This document shows positions 1 to 11,390 of a stretch of DNA of 64,000 nt, piece by piece. The notes under the pieces were generated by a model, which was given only the letters and a program-made list of their open reading frames with translations, was not told where the DNA came from and searched no databases. Origin of the DNA: Chrysaora quinquecirrha (Eukaryota > Cnidaria > Scyphozoa > Semaeostomeae > Pelagiidae); contig JACTAT010000010.1 in NCBI GenBank assembly GCA_014526335.1, positions 862,290 to 926,289 of the forward strand, given 5' to 3'. The stretch's first letter is position 1, and every line of letters starts with the position of its first letter. The translations under genes and the position numbers were made by a program.

Positions 1-155
1 GAGATATTATCATGTAACTGGAGGATGCCAATGCAACGTGGACATTTACATTTTAACTTATTTAGGCACGGTTGCCCCGTCAATCCATTAGGACTGCTTT
101 TCAGGGGGCCGTGACATATAAATTCAGCTACTGACCAGAAGATTTTTGTAATTAT

Positions 156-1420
156 TCAAATTTTGTTGTTAAACTTTTTCTTAAACATGGCAATAGAGGG
201 TGCCTCTTTTAAATCCTGTTCAAGTTGATTCCAGAGCATAGCTCCTCGAAAAGATTTAGCAGTTTGCTCGTTGTCAGTTTTCCTTAATGTAAGATCAGTT
301 TTGGTGTTTCTCAATGTTCTGTCATTTCGCGTTGCATTTTTGACGAATAAGTTAGAGAGGTACTCAGGTGCAAGACCTTGTATCGATTTGTACATGGTAG
401 TTGCTGTTTCACTTTCAATAATATCATTTATACTAGGCCATTTTTAACTAGCTATTTAAGGAATGGCTGGAGTATCAAATTCACTGTTTGTAACAAATCT
501 AGCAGCTCTGTTTTGCAACTTTTGCAAGGTCAACAGTCTGGTCACCCCACAGCTCCCCCTACCGAACAGCAATACCGAAAGTGCGGCTTAACGATCTCCC
601 GATAAACTTTGCTCAGAGAATTTTCAGGTAAATACTTTCCATAATATTTCAAAAATCCGATTGCTCGAGACACTTTAGCCCAAATACCATTCATGTGATC
701 TTCCCAAGTTAAGTTCCGATCAATTATGACCCCAAGTACTTTGTTCTTTCTACGTTTTCAAATCGAGAATCGCCAATGAAAAACTGAGGATGATTTACGA
801 TATTCTTTTTGGATGAGAACCAACAATCATTGTGATAGTTTTAAGGACATTAAGAGCCAATTTATTAGCATGCAACCATTGCTTCAAACAAGTTATTTCG
901 CTATTCAGAGATTCGTTTATGACATTTAAGCAAGTGGAAGAATACGAAATACTGGTATCATCGGCGACATAGTGACTTTACCATTTTCAAGGCAAAGGAG
1001 GTCGTTTATGTAAATTAGAAACAAAAGAGGGCCAAGACAGGAACCCTGCGGCACACCACAAAAAACATCTTCAGTTTTGGAAGACACATCATTAACTTTG
1101 CAGAATTGCTTTCTGTTAGTTGGGTAAGATGAAAACCAAGAGGGTTCAAAATCATCAACCCCATATTTTGTCAACTTTTCAAGTAAGATGTCGTGGTCTA
1201 CAGTATCAAATGCCTTTTTCAAGTCGCTAAATATGTTGGCAGTGTATCTCCCATTGTCCATGTTTAGATACCAATCATCTGTACTTTAAGAATACAAGTA
1301 ACAACTGAATGGAGTGGTTTGAGAAAAGAAGATTGTTTTTGTCCAAATACTTGTAGAGGTGGTTATGAATAAGTTTTTCTGAGATCCTTGCTAAGACAGG
1401 GAGAACAGATATGGAGGATT
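156..1420 (-). mobile_element. LINE (non-LTR retrotransposon) reverse transcriptase fragment
   Basis: Translated on the minus strand, 1261-926 contains reverse transcriptase motifs: FSDLKKAFDTVDHDIL (catalytic block A) and GVPQGSCLGPLLFLIYINDL (the block before the active site). A YVADDT-like active site lies at about 990-960, but one frame away. Positions 395-156 encode the usual C-terminal tail (NGLAPEYLS-like, SFRGAMLWNQL). These pieces lie in the normal order, so this is the 3' half of one element of the CR1/jockey-like group. Frameshifts and stops interrupt it and no endonuclease is seen. It is a pseudogene. Confidence 0.85.
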
Positions 1421-1600
1421 ATCATCATGAAAGTGGAGGATGCGGAGTATCGTGGAGGGTTATCATCAGTATAGTGGAGGGATATCTTCAGTACAGCGGA
1501 GGGTGCCAATGCAACGTGGAGGGTTATCATCATGAAAGTGGAGGATGTGGAGTATCGTGGAGGGATATCATCAGTATAGTGGAGGGTTGCGACAAATACT
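1405..1600. repeat. Minisatellite rich in GTGGAGG
   Basis: Imperfect tandem copies of a 25-30 base unit built around gtggagggttatcatcagta and gtggaggatgcggagtatc. A related scrap (actggaggatgccaatgcaacgtgg) lies at the start of the window, near positions 18-45. The open frames here are repeat by-products. Confidence 0.7.
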
Positions 1601-1619
1601 AAAATGTTGCATGGGTTTT

Positions 1620-2320
1620 TGACGAAACGCCTAGGCCAGCCCGAAGCGGATGCCGAGTAGATGCAGCAAATGTTTTGTTTGAGAAATAGGTAAAGCAACT
1701 CACTTCAAATCCAAAAATTTGTATACTTCGTTCCCAGCCTTGTAAGCTATTATCCCAAAGGATCGAAACTTAGTTGGATACGAAAGAAAGGCATTTCATA
1801 ATGTCAAATCAATAAGCACAGTGTGCAAGAGCCCATGGCAAGAACAGCAAGTCTAACGAATCGTTTAAAAGGGCAGGCCTTTTCAGTTTGTAAAATGAAT
1901 GCCTTTTCCTGGGCTGTTGATGTTCAATCAAATTTTCGAAGGCAAGGGAAGTGAGACTGAGAATGTGTGTTTCTTGTCATTGAGGCTGATCATTAAAGCA
2001 GTCAAGCATGAAACAGGTTGTCAAAAAGTTGAACCTCTCAATAAAAAATCATTGCATTACGCACACGTATAAAGGGATATGGTGGAAAATCTCGCATGTT
2101 TCCTTAAACATAGAAGTTGCGAAATTTTCGACCAATTCAAAGTTCAATGTTTTCAGAACAATTATTATTAGCGAGATTTCTAGTACTTCGTGCTACCCGA
2201 GAGGTTCCAACAGTTTCCAGCTCGTCTTCACGGTTCCATGGTCATGGCTGCAGTTATGCAGATAAGCTGCCTCTTTGTCTGCGGCCAGAGGCTCTGCTTG
2301 TTTTTCACTTCAATTTTTTC
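1620..2320. other. Unassigned AT-rich sequence
   Basis: No convincing exon, RNA gene or repeat recognised. The short overlapping plus-strand frames at 2008-2435 have no known motif. Confidence 0.4.
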
Positions 2321-2322
2321 GA

Positions 2323-2850
2323 TTAGTGCAGTATGGCCGTCAAGGGCCGCCGATGCAGCCTTGGATACTGAGGGAGGCAGCAAATATCGCTGTACTTTGA
2401 TTTGTTTTGCGCACTGGAGAATCCCCATTTCTTAATGCTTGGTTTGGAACCAATAACAACAGCCTGAGTTTTGAGGACATTCAAAGAAAGTTTATTATTT
2501 TGCAGCCATTGATTCAGAAGATTCAATTTATTATTTAGAGTTTGATTAATGTCTGCAAGATTTGGAGAGGAGTAAGAAATGCTAGTATCATGGTTAGCGT
2601 TCATTACGTTAGCATTACGTTACATTAAGTTCTTTCAGAGAAAGTGGAAGGTCATTGATATAAATAAAAAACAAAACAGGACTAATACAGGAACCCTGGG
2701 GAACACCACACCGAATATCTTCAGTATCCTTCCCCCATGGTCCACCATTCCGTGAAAACAAAGGACAGCGTGTCTCTCTCACTCTCCTTTGTTCTTTCAT
2801 GGAATTGTGGACCTTAGGAGAAGGGAACTGAGAAATGTACTTGGGCAAGT
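2323..2850 (-). mobile_element. LINE reverse transcriptase fragment
   Basis: On the minus strand, 2700-2615 encodes GVPQGSCISPVLFFIYINDLPLSL, and 2604-2430 encodes the part after the active site (SISYSSPNLADINQTLNNKL, then LNQWLQNNKLSLNVLKT). The YADD site itself falls in the short broken interval between them (about 2604-2620). The fragment is only about 300-500 bases long. It resembles the element at 156-1420 but is not continuous with it. Sequence outside 2430-2750 is not recognisably LINE. Confidence 0.8.
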
Positions 2851-3235
2851 CTATTGGGGAAAATTTTTGGGAAATCTTTGAGACAATTTGATTAATAAAG
2901 TAGAGAAAAGAATGAAGATATTTTAGAACTCGGCCCCAAAAACGTTTCTTTACGAAAATGTCGGATATACAAATGATAACAACCTGTTATTCACTTCCAA
3001 TGTGAATTTCTGAAATTTTCATAGTAACCATGTAATCAAAAACTATTTCATACATTCATTCATTCATAAATAATATAAATCAACGATTCAGAACATCATA
3101 TCGAATAGTCTCACAGGTCATTGTTCTACACAAAGACAAGACAATTGAATTGCACCTTACTGTTAGTTTTACAGTAGTGACGAGTGCACTTATTTACACT
3201 AACATTAAACAACATCGAAGGTTGCATCCAACTCA

Positions 3236-5450
3236 TCATTTGTTACCGAATGAGCACGCGCATTTATTATTTAGCAACCACACTTTTATAAGGCTTTTGA
3301 ACTGTTTGTTGTTGCGGGCAGACTTTATTGCAGCTGGAAGGGAATTCCAAATTTTTGGCCCCTGGAAACTTAAGGATTTAATGCCATGGATAGTTGTTCG
3401 GACCTTCAGAATATGTAATAGATTAGTTATCCGAAGATCATGGTTCACATCTTTTCTAGAAAATAATCTTGCATAAACAATGGATTCAGATTGTTTAGCG
3501 TTTTATAGATTTCAAACGCAAGGAGTCTTATTGTTTGAATATGGATTGTTGTCTCTTTAGATTTAGCAAGCAACATATCATATGATGATGTATAATCAGA
3601 GTAAGCTAGTCGTAATGCTCTTTCATTGATCTTTTGTAATTTGTGTTGACTACCCTTGCTGCATAGCATCCACACCAACGGACAATAGTGGCATAGTATG
3701 AATGAGTTAATAATTTTCTCTTTCGCCCATATATTTTGCAAGTTGTTTAAAGGAGTTTAACTGTTTAGCAGCCTTCTTACAAATCTTATCAACATCTTAT
3801 CAAATTTTAAATTATTATCTATATCAACACCGAGCAAAGTTAGCGTATTATATCTATTTTTATTTTAAAGTTGCTATTAAATTGCAAGTGATCGAGTTGC
3901 TGATCTTTATTTCCAATAGCAATTGCTTGAAAGTTTGAGGGATTTGCAGTCATCTGATTTCCTTTAAACCAATTAATGCATGTATTAGTGTTAATTTTTA
4001 TTAGTTGTAGTAGGCTGTTTGTGTCTGTTGCAGATATTGATATAGCGTTGTCATCAGCGAAATTACAGAGATCCCTCGTTTAAACTATAGAATATATCAT
4101 TGATGAAAATGTTGAAAAGTAGAGGTCCTAGAATCGAGCCTTGTGGTACACCTAGTTGCCCCAATCACTGCAGCGTCCTTTCACTTTAACCGTTCAGAGA
4201 GATAGCTTTTTATAAGTAGGAGAGATTTTTGTCTCACACCATAGGCGTGAATTTTTGCTATAAGAAGATTCTTAGGTAAGGCCTTAGAGAGATCCATTAA
4301 CACAGCACCAATTTGTTGACTATTTTCAATTGCAAATCTCAAAAAGGGTCTTTCTTCTTATATACTGATGTGACTATAGCCTTTTTTAGCGATCTGGAGA
4401 AGATCCCTTGAAGAATACACTTATTTCGACTGAAATTTTCACAAATTTTGCATTTATCATGTCACTACCAGAAGCTTTTTTATGATTAAGGTTTGTAATT
4501 ATGTGCTGAAGAGCTTCTATCGGTATTTGCTCAAAGTTTAGAAAGAATTATTTGTCTAGCAGGATTTGATTTTTCTCGCACTTAAATGCATTTGAAAATG
4601 CCTTATTATAATTCTCTTATTGACAAATCCTCCCTACCTATAGAAGAAACGTTTTCATGTTCCCGAACTTTGCAGATACTTGTAAAATGACTGTTCATGA
4701 TTCCTGTTACAGTCACTTATAAGAGAATCATCTTCAGAGATAGTTATTTCCGAATCCGAATTGCCTTTGCTAAAAAAATATGGTTTCAATTTTTTCCAGA
4801 ATGTTTAGAATAAAAAATTCCATCTTTACAGATCTGCGTGAAGTAATTAGATTTCAAACGTTGGCGCAGATTTGCGCAATGATTGCCTTGTTTTTTATAC
4901 GTAGTTTTCTGGAGTCCTAAATTTATTATATTCTTTTCAGTTTTTTTCTCAACATGATAGCTTTTCTATGAGTTTTACCAAGTGCCTTGTTATTTGCTCG
5001 AACTGTTTTATGTTGGAGGGGAGCATGATTGTTTACAATTTTAGCAAAATTTCTTTAAAATAGTCAAAGGCCTCATTACCATCATCAATGTTTTCGCATA
5101 TATGAAAGGGCGCTTCTGATAGCTCTTGACAGAACGCCTCTTCATTGAACTCACTGAAACCTCTATAGTATGTAATGTTGGGATAGTGTTTTGGAAAAGA
5201 CAATTTTCAAGGTTGTAAGGATTAATTTATGAAAGTCACTTAGACTAGTTTCAATCGTCATGCTGGTTTTAAACTTATGTTTGCGATTAGTTAGAATAAC
5301 ATCAATCAAAGATGGGTTACAGTTTGGCTAATAGCAAGTGGGTTCTTTTATAAGATTTTTCAGCCCTAGGCAAGAGCATATCGTTTTAAGATAGTGATTA
5401 TCTGGAGTTAAATTCAGATCACCTATAATAATGAATAATATAAGTGTAGC
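3236..5450 (-). mobile_element. Decayed, nearly full-length LINE ORF2
   Basis: Minus-strand domains in order: the C-terminal end of an AP-endonuclease at about 5310-5225 (NPSLIDVILTNRKHKFKTS, then SLSDFHK); reverse transcriptase at about 4170-3890 (QGSILGPLLFNIFINDIF, then the active site as FADDN); thumb and tail at 3741-3445 (INSFILCHYCPLVWM, RALRLAYSDYTSSYDMLL); and the terminal segment at 3448-3236 (GPKIWNSLPAAIKS). Frame changes and stops are frequent, so this copy is dead. It is a different subfamily from the one at 156-1420, as the active-site and tail residues show. Confidence 0.85.
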
Positions 5451-5471
5451 GTGTGGTAATTAAGAATGAAT

Positions 5472-5634
5472 AAAACAGCACAATTTTTGGAAAAAATTCA
5501 GTACCATGAAGAGAGAGACAATATATTTGCTATTTTAAATTTAACCGTCACTTGATAAAGGGTAATGCCCGAAACGTCGTAAAATTGTCTCTATCTTCAT
5601 GGTACTGAATCTTTTCAAAAATTGTGCTGTTTTA
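5472..5634. repeat. Inverted repeat with hammerhead-like core
   Basis: Arms of about 50 bases (5472-5522 and 5584-5634) are near-perfect reverse complements. The roughly 60-base centre contains cttgataaagggtaatgccc followed by gaaacgtcg (5551-5579). This has the order of a hammerhead ribozyme core: a CUGANGA-like box, a short GGG/CCC stem, then GAAA. Penelope-like retroelements are known to carry hammerhead motifs. The first box is diverged (TTGATAA), so activity is unlikely. The link to Penelope is inference. Confidence 0.5.
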
Positions 5635-5639
5635 AAAGA

Positions 5640-6097
5640 GTTTACAGATTGCCTGGGAAACAATCCTTACTCCATTAAATAATCATCCTGTAAGCATGTC
5701 AACGTCATTTCAGGAAAATTTTGTGTCTATCTTAAATCTGTGTGCCTCCAATAACAGAGTAGATTTAACAACAGGTATGCCCTCTGGTTATACAGGCTCC
5801 CTTTACTGATGTTGGTGGAGTGTTCGCTAACATCTCTTGATTAACAAGTTATGGAAAGAGACACACTGAAGCAAGTGTCGTAATTATTTCTCGCCGCGCG
5901 AGCGCTTAAAAAACAGTAGAGAAAACTTGGCAGAAAATAACACAGAAAATACTAAGCCATTTTTGTAGGAGTACACGGAAGTGGCCTGTGGCAAGAAGCT
6001 TCCCCTATTTTTGAGTTTGCAGTGCAAGGCTAAACCGCACTGCGATAAAGCAAGTTTGTAACGACGTTTGTTTTCAATTTAAGCATTATAGCTGTAC
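5640..6097. other. Unassigned sequence
   Basis: No coding motif or recognised repeat seen. Confidence 0.4.
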
Positions 6098-7020
6098 TAG
6101 CCCTTGCCCGTGTCTGACCACCGCCTCGTGACAACCTCCGCGTTATATGGTCTGTGCATTCAAGTGATTCCATGGTCCTTACCCATACTTCTGTTTGCAG
6201 ACGTAACTTCTACTTAGATCCTTTATTCTGGTCCTAGGTCCTTCTTTTGACCCTAGTTCATCACCTTATTAGGACCTTATTAAGACCCCTTGTTTATTAA
6301 TTTATTAGTTTATTAATTTTAAAAGAAGCAATTTCACTTGTGAAAGGATTAAACTATGTTTGTTAAACTTCCCCCACCACCGGAACTTATTAGGACCCCC
6401 CATTTATTAAATTTTCCAAAAAAATCCCTCCCCCGTTTATTTGGCACCTAGGAGTATTTAGTAAAAGTGAAATTAATCTTCAAATTTAAAATAAATTGTA
6501 ATATTATTCTTAATCTTCAGCTGTTTAAAAAGAAATCTTGGTTGAACATAATGTTAAGATTGCCAACCCCCAATTATTAATTTTCGAAGAAATAATTTCA
6601 CTTGTGAAAGGAGTAAACTACGTTTATTAATTTTTCCCCACCCCCAGACCTTATAAAAACCCCCTGTTTATTAAATGTTTGGAAAAAGTTTCCCACCCCC
6701 CTGTTTATTTGGTACCTAAGAGTATTGGTCTTAATGTTAATATTAGTAAAAGTGAAATTAATCTTTAATTTAAAATAAATTTTTAAATTATTCTAAATTC
6801 TTCAGCTGCAATAAAACTTTAAATTAAAATCGAAGATGAAATTAAAATTATAATGAAAACCAAATAAAAAATAAATTTATAATTGGAAAAATATGAGGAA
6901 AAAAGATCTAAAGATTTAAGTCATCCCAAAAAGCCTTCTAGTTTAATCGAAGTGACTTTAAGACATTCAAAAGAAATGCAAACTATTTAAATCACGAAAA
7001 GAAAAACACCAAAAAGGTGC

Positions 7021-7090
7021 CCTTGGGGGGATTTGAACTCCAGTCATTCTGGGTAGCAGTCGAGCATTTAACCACTCGGCTACACAGCCG
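7021..7090 (-). repeat. tRNA-like segment 1 (unit 1)
   Basis: On the minus strand it reads TGTGTAGCCGAGTGGTTAAA (an A-box/D-arm) and, about 30 bases on, AGTTCAAATCCCC (a B-box/T-arm). The acceptor stem does not pair, so it is a tRNA-derived repeat head, not a tRNA gene. Confidence 0.65.
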
Positions 7091-7290
7091 TTGCGCGTAG
7101 CCAATGATAATCTCCTAGTGGTCCTTAATATTCATGGTAGGGAACAAGAAAACACGTAGAAAAAATATGTCTAACGAATTTAAAAATTAAACCAAAAACA
7201 AATTTAAGTTACCAGACATCTCCTCGGCCTTGGGAAAACTTTTCCAACACGAAAATAACAGAGATAAAAAAATTCGAAAGGAAAAGATTT

Positions 7291-7370
7291 GCCCCTGAGG
7301 GGAGTTGAACTCCCAACTTTGCATCTCAGTTTACGAGACACGACTCTTTACGACCGTGCTACAGTGCCTT
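7291..7370 (-). repeat. tRNA-like segment 2 (unit 1)
   Basis: The minus strand has a D-arm-like GTAGCACGGTCGTAAAG and a T-arm AGTTCAACTCCCC. No acceptor pairing is seen. It lies 200 bases beyond segment 1 and has the same orientation. Confidence 0.6.
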
Positions 7371-8800
7371 GTTGCGATTCAGTGATAATCCTCCTACAGA
7401 AAACAATCGGACAATGGTTAAAACAGGCACCAATGACGCACTTCAAAGAAGGGTTAGCCCCAATTACCCCAGAAGCGAAGGCAGTTCCCAAAAAATGAAA
7501 GGGTGATGACACGCCTACCCCACGGTCGGCAGAACAGCGAAAAAGAGAGAAAGCCGTGCCACTGGCCACTTCGGCGCAACTGCTAAGACAAAATCGGTTT
7601 CCATGGAAATTACCATTTTAATATAGAGAGACTAGCCCTTGCCCGTGTAAGACCACCGCCTGATCAGGACCACCGCCTCTGATGAACTCCGCCAATAAGA
7701 ACTTCCACCTAAAAAGCACTGTGCATTGAGGTGGCCATATTTGCTGTTAATCTAAATCTTGATGTTAATCTTAATGTTAGTCTTGTCTTAATCTCAGTCT
7801 TCAACTTGAATGGAATCTTAATGTTAACTTCTACCTGAATTGGAATCTTAACCTTAATCTAAATCTAAATGTTAATCTTAATCAGAATCTAAATCTAAAT
7901 TTTAATCTTAATGTTACTCTTAATCTTAATGCTAATGTAAAGCTTAATCTTAGCCTTTGTAAATCTTGACCTCCATCTTAATATTAGTCTTAGTCTGAGT
8001 TAGTCTTGGTCTAAGTATCAGTTTTTTTATTTCTGAACTTAAACCTAAAGCTATTCTTAAATTTGTAAACTGAAGCTCATTTTAAAATCAGTCTTAATCT
8101 GAGCCTTTATGTTAATCCTCATGTAAATCTGAAATAACATTGAAACTTACAATTAACGTTAATTTTGTTGTTTATCACCACATGCAAGAATGTGAATCTC
8201 AAACTTTATCATCATCTTAATTCATCTTCATACTCTTAGATACCAAATAAACGTCCCCCCGCTTATTAATTTGGAGTTTTTCCATCACCCGCAGGTCGTT
8301 ATTAGGACCCCCATTTATTAATTTTTGAAGAAACAATTTCATTTGTGAAAGGATGAAACTATGCTTATTATTTTTTCCCCAACCCCGGACCTTATAAGGA
8401 CCCCTTGTTTTTTTAAACTTCCAATGAAATTCCCAGCCCCCCATCGATTAGGACCCCTGTTTATTTGGTACTTAATGGCCTTAATGTTAATATTAGTAAA
8501 AGTAAAATTAGTCTTTAATTTAAAACAAATGACAATATTATTCTAATTTATTCAACTGCAATAAAACTTTAAATGAAAATCGACGATGAAATTAAAATTA
8601 AGATAAAAACCAGATGGAAATGAAAGCTAGTGTCGAGACATAAATTGAAAATAAATTCATAATTGAAAAGATATGAGAAAAAATCGATCGAAAGATTTGC
8701 GTCATTCCGAAAAGCCTTCTAGTTTTGTGAAACTGATTTTAAGATATTGAAAAGATTTGTAAACTATTTAAATCACAAAAACAAAAACCCCAAAAATTTA

Positions 8801-8871
8801 CCCTTGAGGGGATTAGAACTCCAGCCATTCGGGGTGGCAGGCGAGCATTTAACCACTCGGCTACACAGCCG
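8801..8871 (-). repeat. tRNA-like segment 1 (unit 2)
   Basis: The minus strand has GTGTAGCCGAGTGGTTAAAT, then CTCGCCTGCCACC, which resembles the anticodon arm of tRNA-Gly(GCC), then AGTTCTAATCCCC. Stem pairing is poor, so it is read as a tRNA-derived relic. Confidence 0.65.
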
Positions 8872-9070
8872 TTTGCCTAGCTCAGGATTATCTCCTAGTG
8901 GTCCTTGAATTCATGTAAGAGAACAACAAAACACGTCGAAAAAAATTTGTCTAACGAACTTAAAAATTACAGGAGAAGCAAATTTCAGTTGCAAGACGTC
9001 TCCTCGGCCTTTTGAAAACATTTTCAACAAGAAAATAACAGAAATAAAAAAATTCGAAAGGAAAAGATTT

Positions 9071-9150
9071 GCCCCTGAGGGGAATCGAACTCCCAACTCT
9101 GCATCTCAGCTCACGAGACACGCCGCCTTACCAACCATGCTACAGTGCCT
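9071..9150 (-). repeat. tRNA-like segment 2 (unit 2)
   Basis: The minus strand reads GTAGCATGGTTGGTAAGG (D-arm). GTCTC/GAGAT can pair as an anticodon stem around the 7-base loop GTGAGCT (U33 present, GAG in the anticodon place). AGTTCGATTCCCC is the T-arm. There is no acceptor stem. It is the best folding of the class. Confidence 0.65.
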
Positions 9151-9415
9151 TGTTGCAATTAAGTGATAATCCTCCTACAGAAAACAATCGGACAATGGTT
9201 AAAACAGGCACCAATGACGCACTTCAAAGGAGGGTTAGCCCCAATTACCCCAGAAGCGAAGGCAGTTTGCAACAAACGAAAGGGTGATGACACGCCTACC
9301 CCACGGTCGGCTGGGCGGCGAAAAAGTCGGAAAAGCGTACCACATACGACATCAGCGGAGCGACTCTTACAAAATCGGTTGCCATGGCACTTACCATTTT
9401 AGTATAGAGAGACTA

Positions 9416-11230
9416 GCCCATGCCTGTCTCTGACCACCGCCTCAGAAGGACCTCCGCCTCAAGGGCCTCTGCCTCGAGGACTTCCGCCTCAACAACCTCT
9501 GCCTCTCCACTTAGCTCCAAGTTTCTAATATTTAGTATTTGTCCTTGGTCCTAGTCCAGGATCCCTTTTCCTAGTGCCAGTCCCAGCTCTGTTCCTCTGT
9601 TTTAGTCCAAGGTCCTTAGTCTACAATGATGTTCCTAAGTTTCAAATTAATCAGTGTACAGTCCCGTTCCTTTGTCCTGTTCCTTAGTCCTGAAATTATT
9701 CCGGGTCTTAACTCCAGTTCTGTAATCCAGTTCGTTGACTTGGTTATTTTTCATATTGCTTAGTCCTGAAATTGTTCATGGTCTTCAGTCACGTTCGTTT
9801 ATCCTGTTCTTTAATCCTGAAATAAATCATTGTGTTAACTCTGACTCCTTAGCTCCGTTCCTCAGCTTTACTATTGTTACAGCTTTACTTAGTTCTGTAA
9901 TTATTCATGGTCTCCAGTCCCATCCCTTGGTCCCGTTCCTCAGTCTTGTTATTGTTCAGATGTTCAGTGCTGTTCCTTGGTCCTGCACGTCAGCATTGTT
10001 ATCATGCATGTTCCTTAGTCCTAAAATTATTCATGGTATTGAGTCCCGTTCCTTCATCCTGTTCCTCAGTCTTGTTATTGTTCATGTTTCTTAGTCCTGA
10101 AATTATTCATGGTCTTCAGTCGTGTTCCTTGGTCCTATTCCTCAGTCTTGTTACTGTTCATGTTCTTGATAGTCTTCTTGATAGTCCCATTCCTTAGTCC
10201 AGATCCGCAGTCCTAAAATTACTCATCGTCTTAGTCCAATTCTTTAGTCCTCTTCCTCAGTCCTGAAATTACTTGTGGTCTTCAGTCCCATTCCTTAGTC
10301 CTCTTCCTCAGTCCTGAAATTACTCATGGTCTTCAGTCCCGTTCCGTAGTCCTCTTCCTCAGTCCTGAAATTAGTCATGGTCTTCAGTCCCATTCCTTAG
10401 TCCTCTTCTTCAGTCCTGAAATTACCCATGGTCGTCAGTCCTGTTCCTTAGTCCTCTTCCTCAGTCCTGAATTTACTCATGGTATTCAGTCCCGTTGCTT
10501 AGTCCTCTTCCTCAGTCCTGTAATTACTTGTGGTCTTCAGTTCCACTCCTTAGTCCTCTTCCTCAGTCCTGAAATTACTCATTGTCTTCAGTCCCGTTCC
10601 TTAGTCCTCTTCCTCAGTCCTGAAATTACTCATGGTCTTCAGTCCCATTCCTTAAGCCTCTTCCTCAGTCCTGAAATTACCCATGGTCTTCAGTCCCGTT
10701 TCTTAGTCCTCTTCCTCAGTCCTGAAATTACTCATGATCTTCAGTCCCGTTCCTTAGTCCTCTTCCTCAGTCCTGAAATTACTTGTGGTCTTCAGTTCCC
10801 GCTCCTTAGTCCTCTTCCTCAGTCCTGAAATTACTCATTGTCTTCAGTCCCGTTCCTTAGTCCTCTTCCTCAGTCCTGAAATTACTCATGGTCTTCAGTC
10901 CCATTCCTTAAGCCTCTTCCTCAGTCCTGAAATTACCCATGGTCTTCAGTCCCGTTCCTTAGTCCTCTTCCTCAATCCTGAAATTAGTCATGATCTTCAG
11001 TCCCGTTCCTTAGTCCTCTTCTGCAGTCCTGAAATTACTCATGGTCTTCAGTCCCATTCCTTAGTCCTCTTCCGCAGTCCTGAAATTACCCATGGTCTTC
11101 AGTCCCATTCCTTAGTCCTGTTCCTCAGTCCTGAAATTAGTCATGGTCTTCAGTCGTGTTCTTTAGTCCTGTTCCTCAGTCTTGTCCTTGTGGTAGTTGA
11201 TCTTTCTCAGTCCTGTTTAATACTGCTTAG
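9416..11230. repeat. Satellite array 1, 51-bp unit
   Basis: After a short tract of accaccgcctc-like words (9416-9500), the sequence becomes irregular (9530-10200) and then a regular tandem array (10200-11180). The 51-base unit is close to ttccttagtcctcttcctca plus gtcctgaaattactcatggt plus cttcagtcccg. About 19 regular copies are present, with a few percent variation between units. Because 51 is a multiple of three, a long reading frame runs through it (10785-11366), made of 17-residue repeats. It is not a gene. Confidence 0.9.
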
Positions 11231-11390
11231 TCAGATACTGCTATCCAGCCAGCTCATACTTCAGGATGCCATTTGGAAAGGGTTTTGTTTGCTTCTAAAT
11301 GCACTCTTCACAAACGTTTTCAAAAGGGTTTTTGTTTTGCTTAGAATGAAACGCAATTCTGAATAAGCTTTTGAAATCAGGTAATGGCAT
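11231..11390. repeat. Satellite-associated tail sequence
   Basis: About 150 bases containing tcagatactgc, aaatgcactctt, aaaagggttt and tctgaataagcttttgaaat. The same tail follows the second satellite array (19390-19555), and a looser relative lies at 14390-14470 and 20930-20990. It therefore belongs to a larger repeated unit together with the satellite. Confidence 0.65.

Larger units (their letters stand above)
6098..7740. repeat. Composite repeat unit 1
   Basis: Begins with a scrap of the conserved 3' block (actagcccttgcccgtg..accaccgcctc, about 6098-6135). Next come two partial copies of the AT-rich stretch with ttattaggaccc/cccgtttattaat (6240-6950), tRNA-like segment 1 (7021-7090), a spacer of about 200 bases, tRNA-like segment 2 (7291-7370), and the conserved 3' block (7371-7740). 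The block contains caccaatgacgcac, ttagccccaattacccca, acacgcctaccccacggtcg and actagcccttgcccgtgt. No protein is encoded; the open frames are incidental. Confidence 0.75.
7741..9415. repeat. Composite repeat unit 2
   Basis: Follows unit 1 head-to-tail and is the most complete copy. It has a degenerate (TCTTAA)n tract at 7741-7960, a unique-looking stretch ending in catcttcatactcttagatacc (about 8240), and cccgttattaattt/cccccatttattaat lines. Then come an AT-rich segment with gaaaagccttctagtttt, tRNA-like segments at 8801-8871 and 9071-9150, and the 3' block at 9151-9415. It encodes no protein. Confidence 0.75.

Noticed and set aside
7021..7090. Functional tRNA genes at the tRNA-like segments
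   Set aside because: D- and T-arm boxes exist, but acceptor stems do not pair and anticodon arms are mostly broken in every copy.
9416..11230. CRISPR array
   Set aside because: The repeats are contiguous 51-base satellites without unique spacers, in a eukaryotic setting.
10785..11366. 193-residue plus-strand frame with 17-residue repeats
   Set aside because: The satellite unit is 51 bases, a multiple of three, so a frame runs through it automatically. No start context, splice sites or motif.
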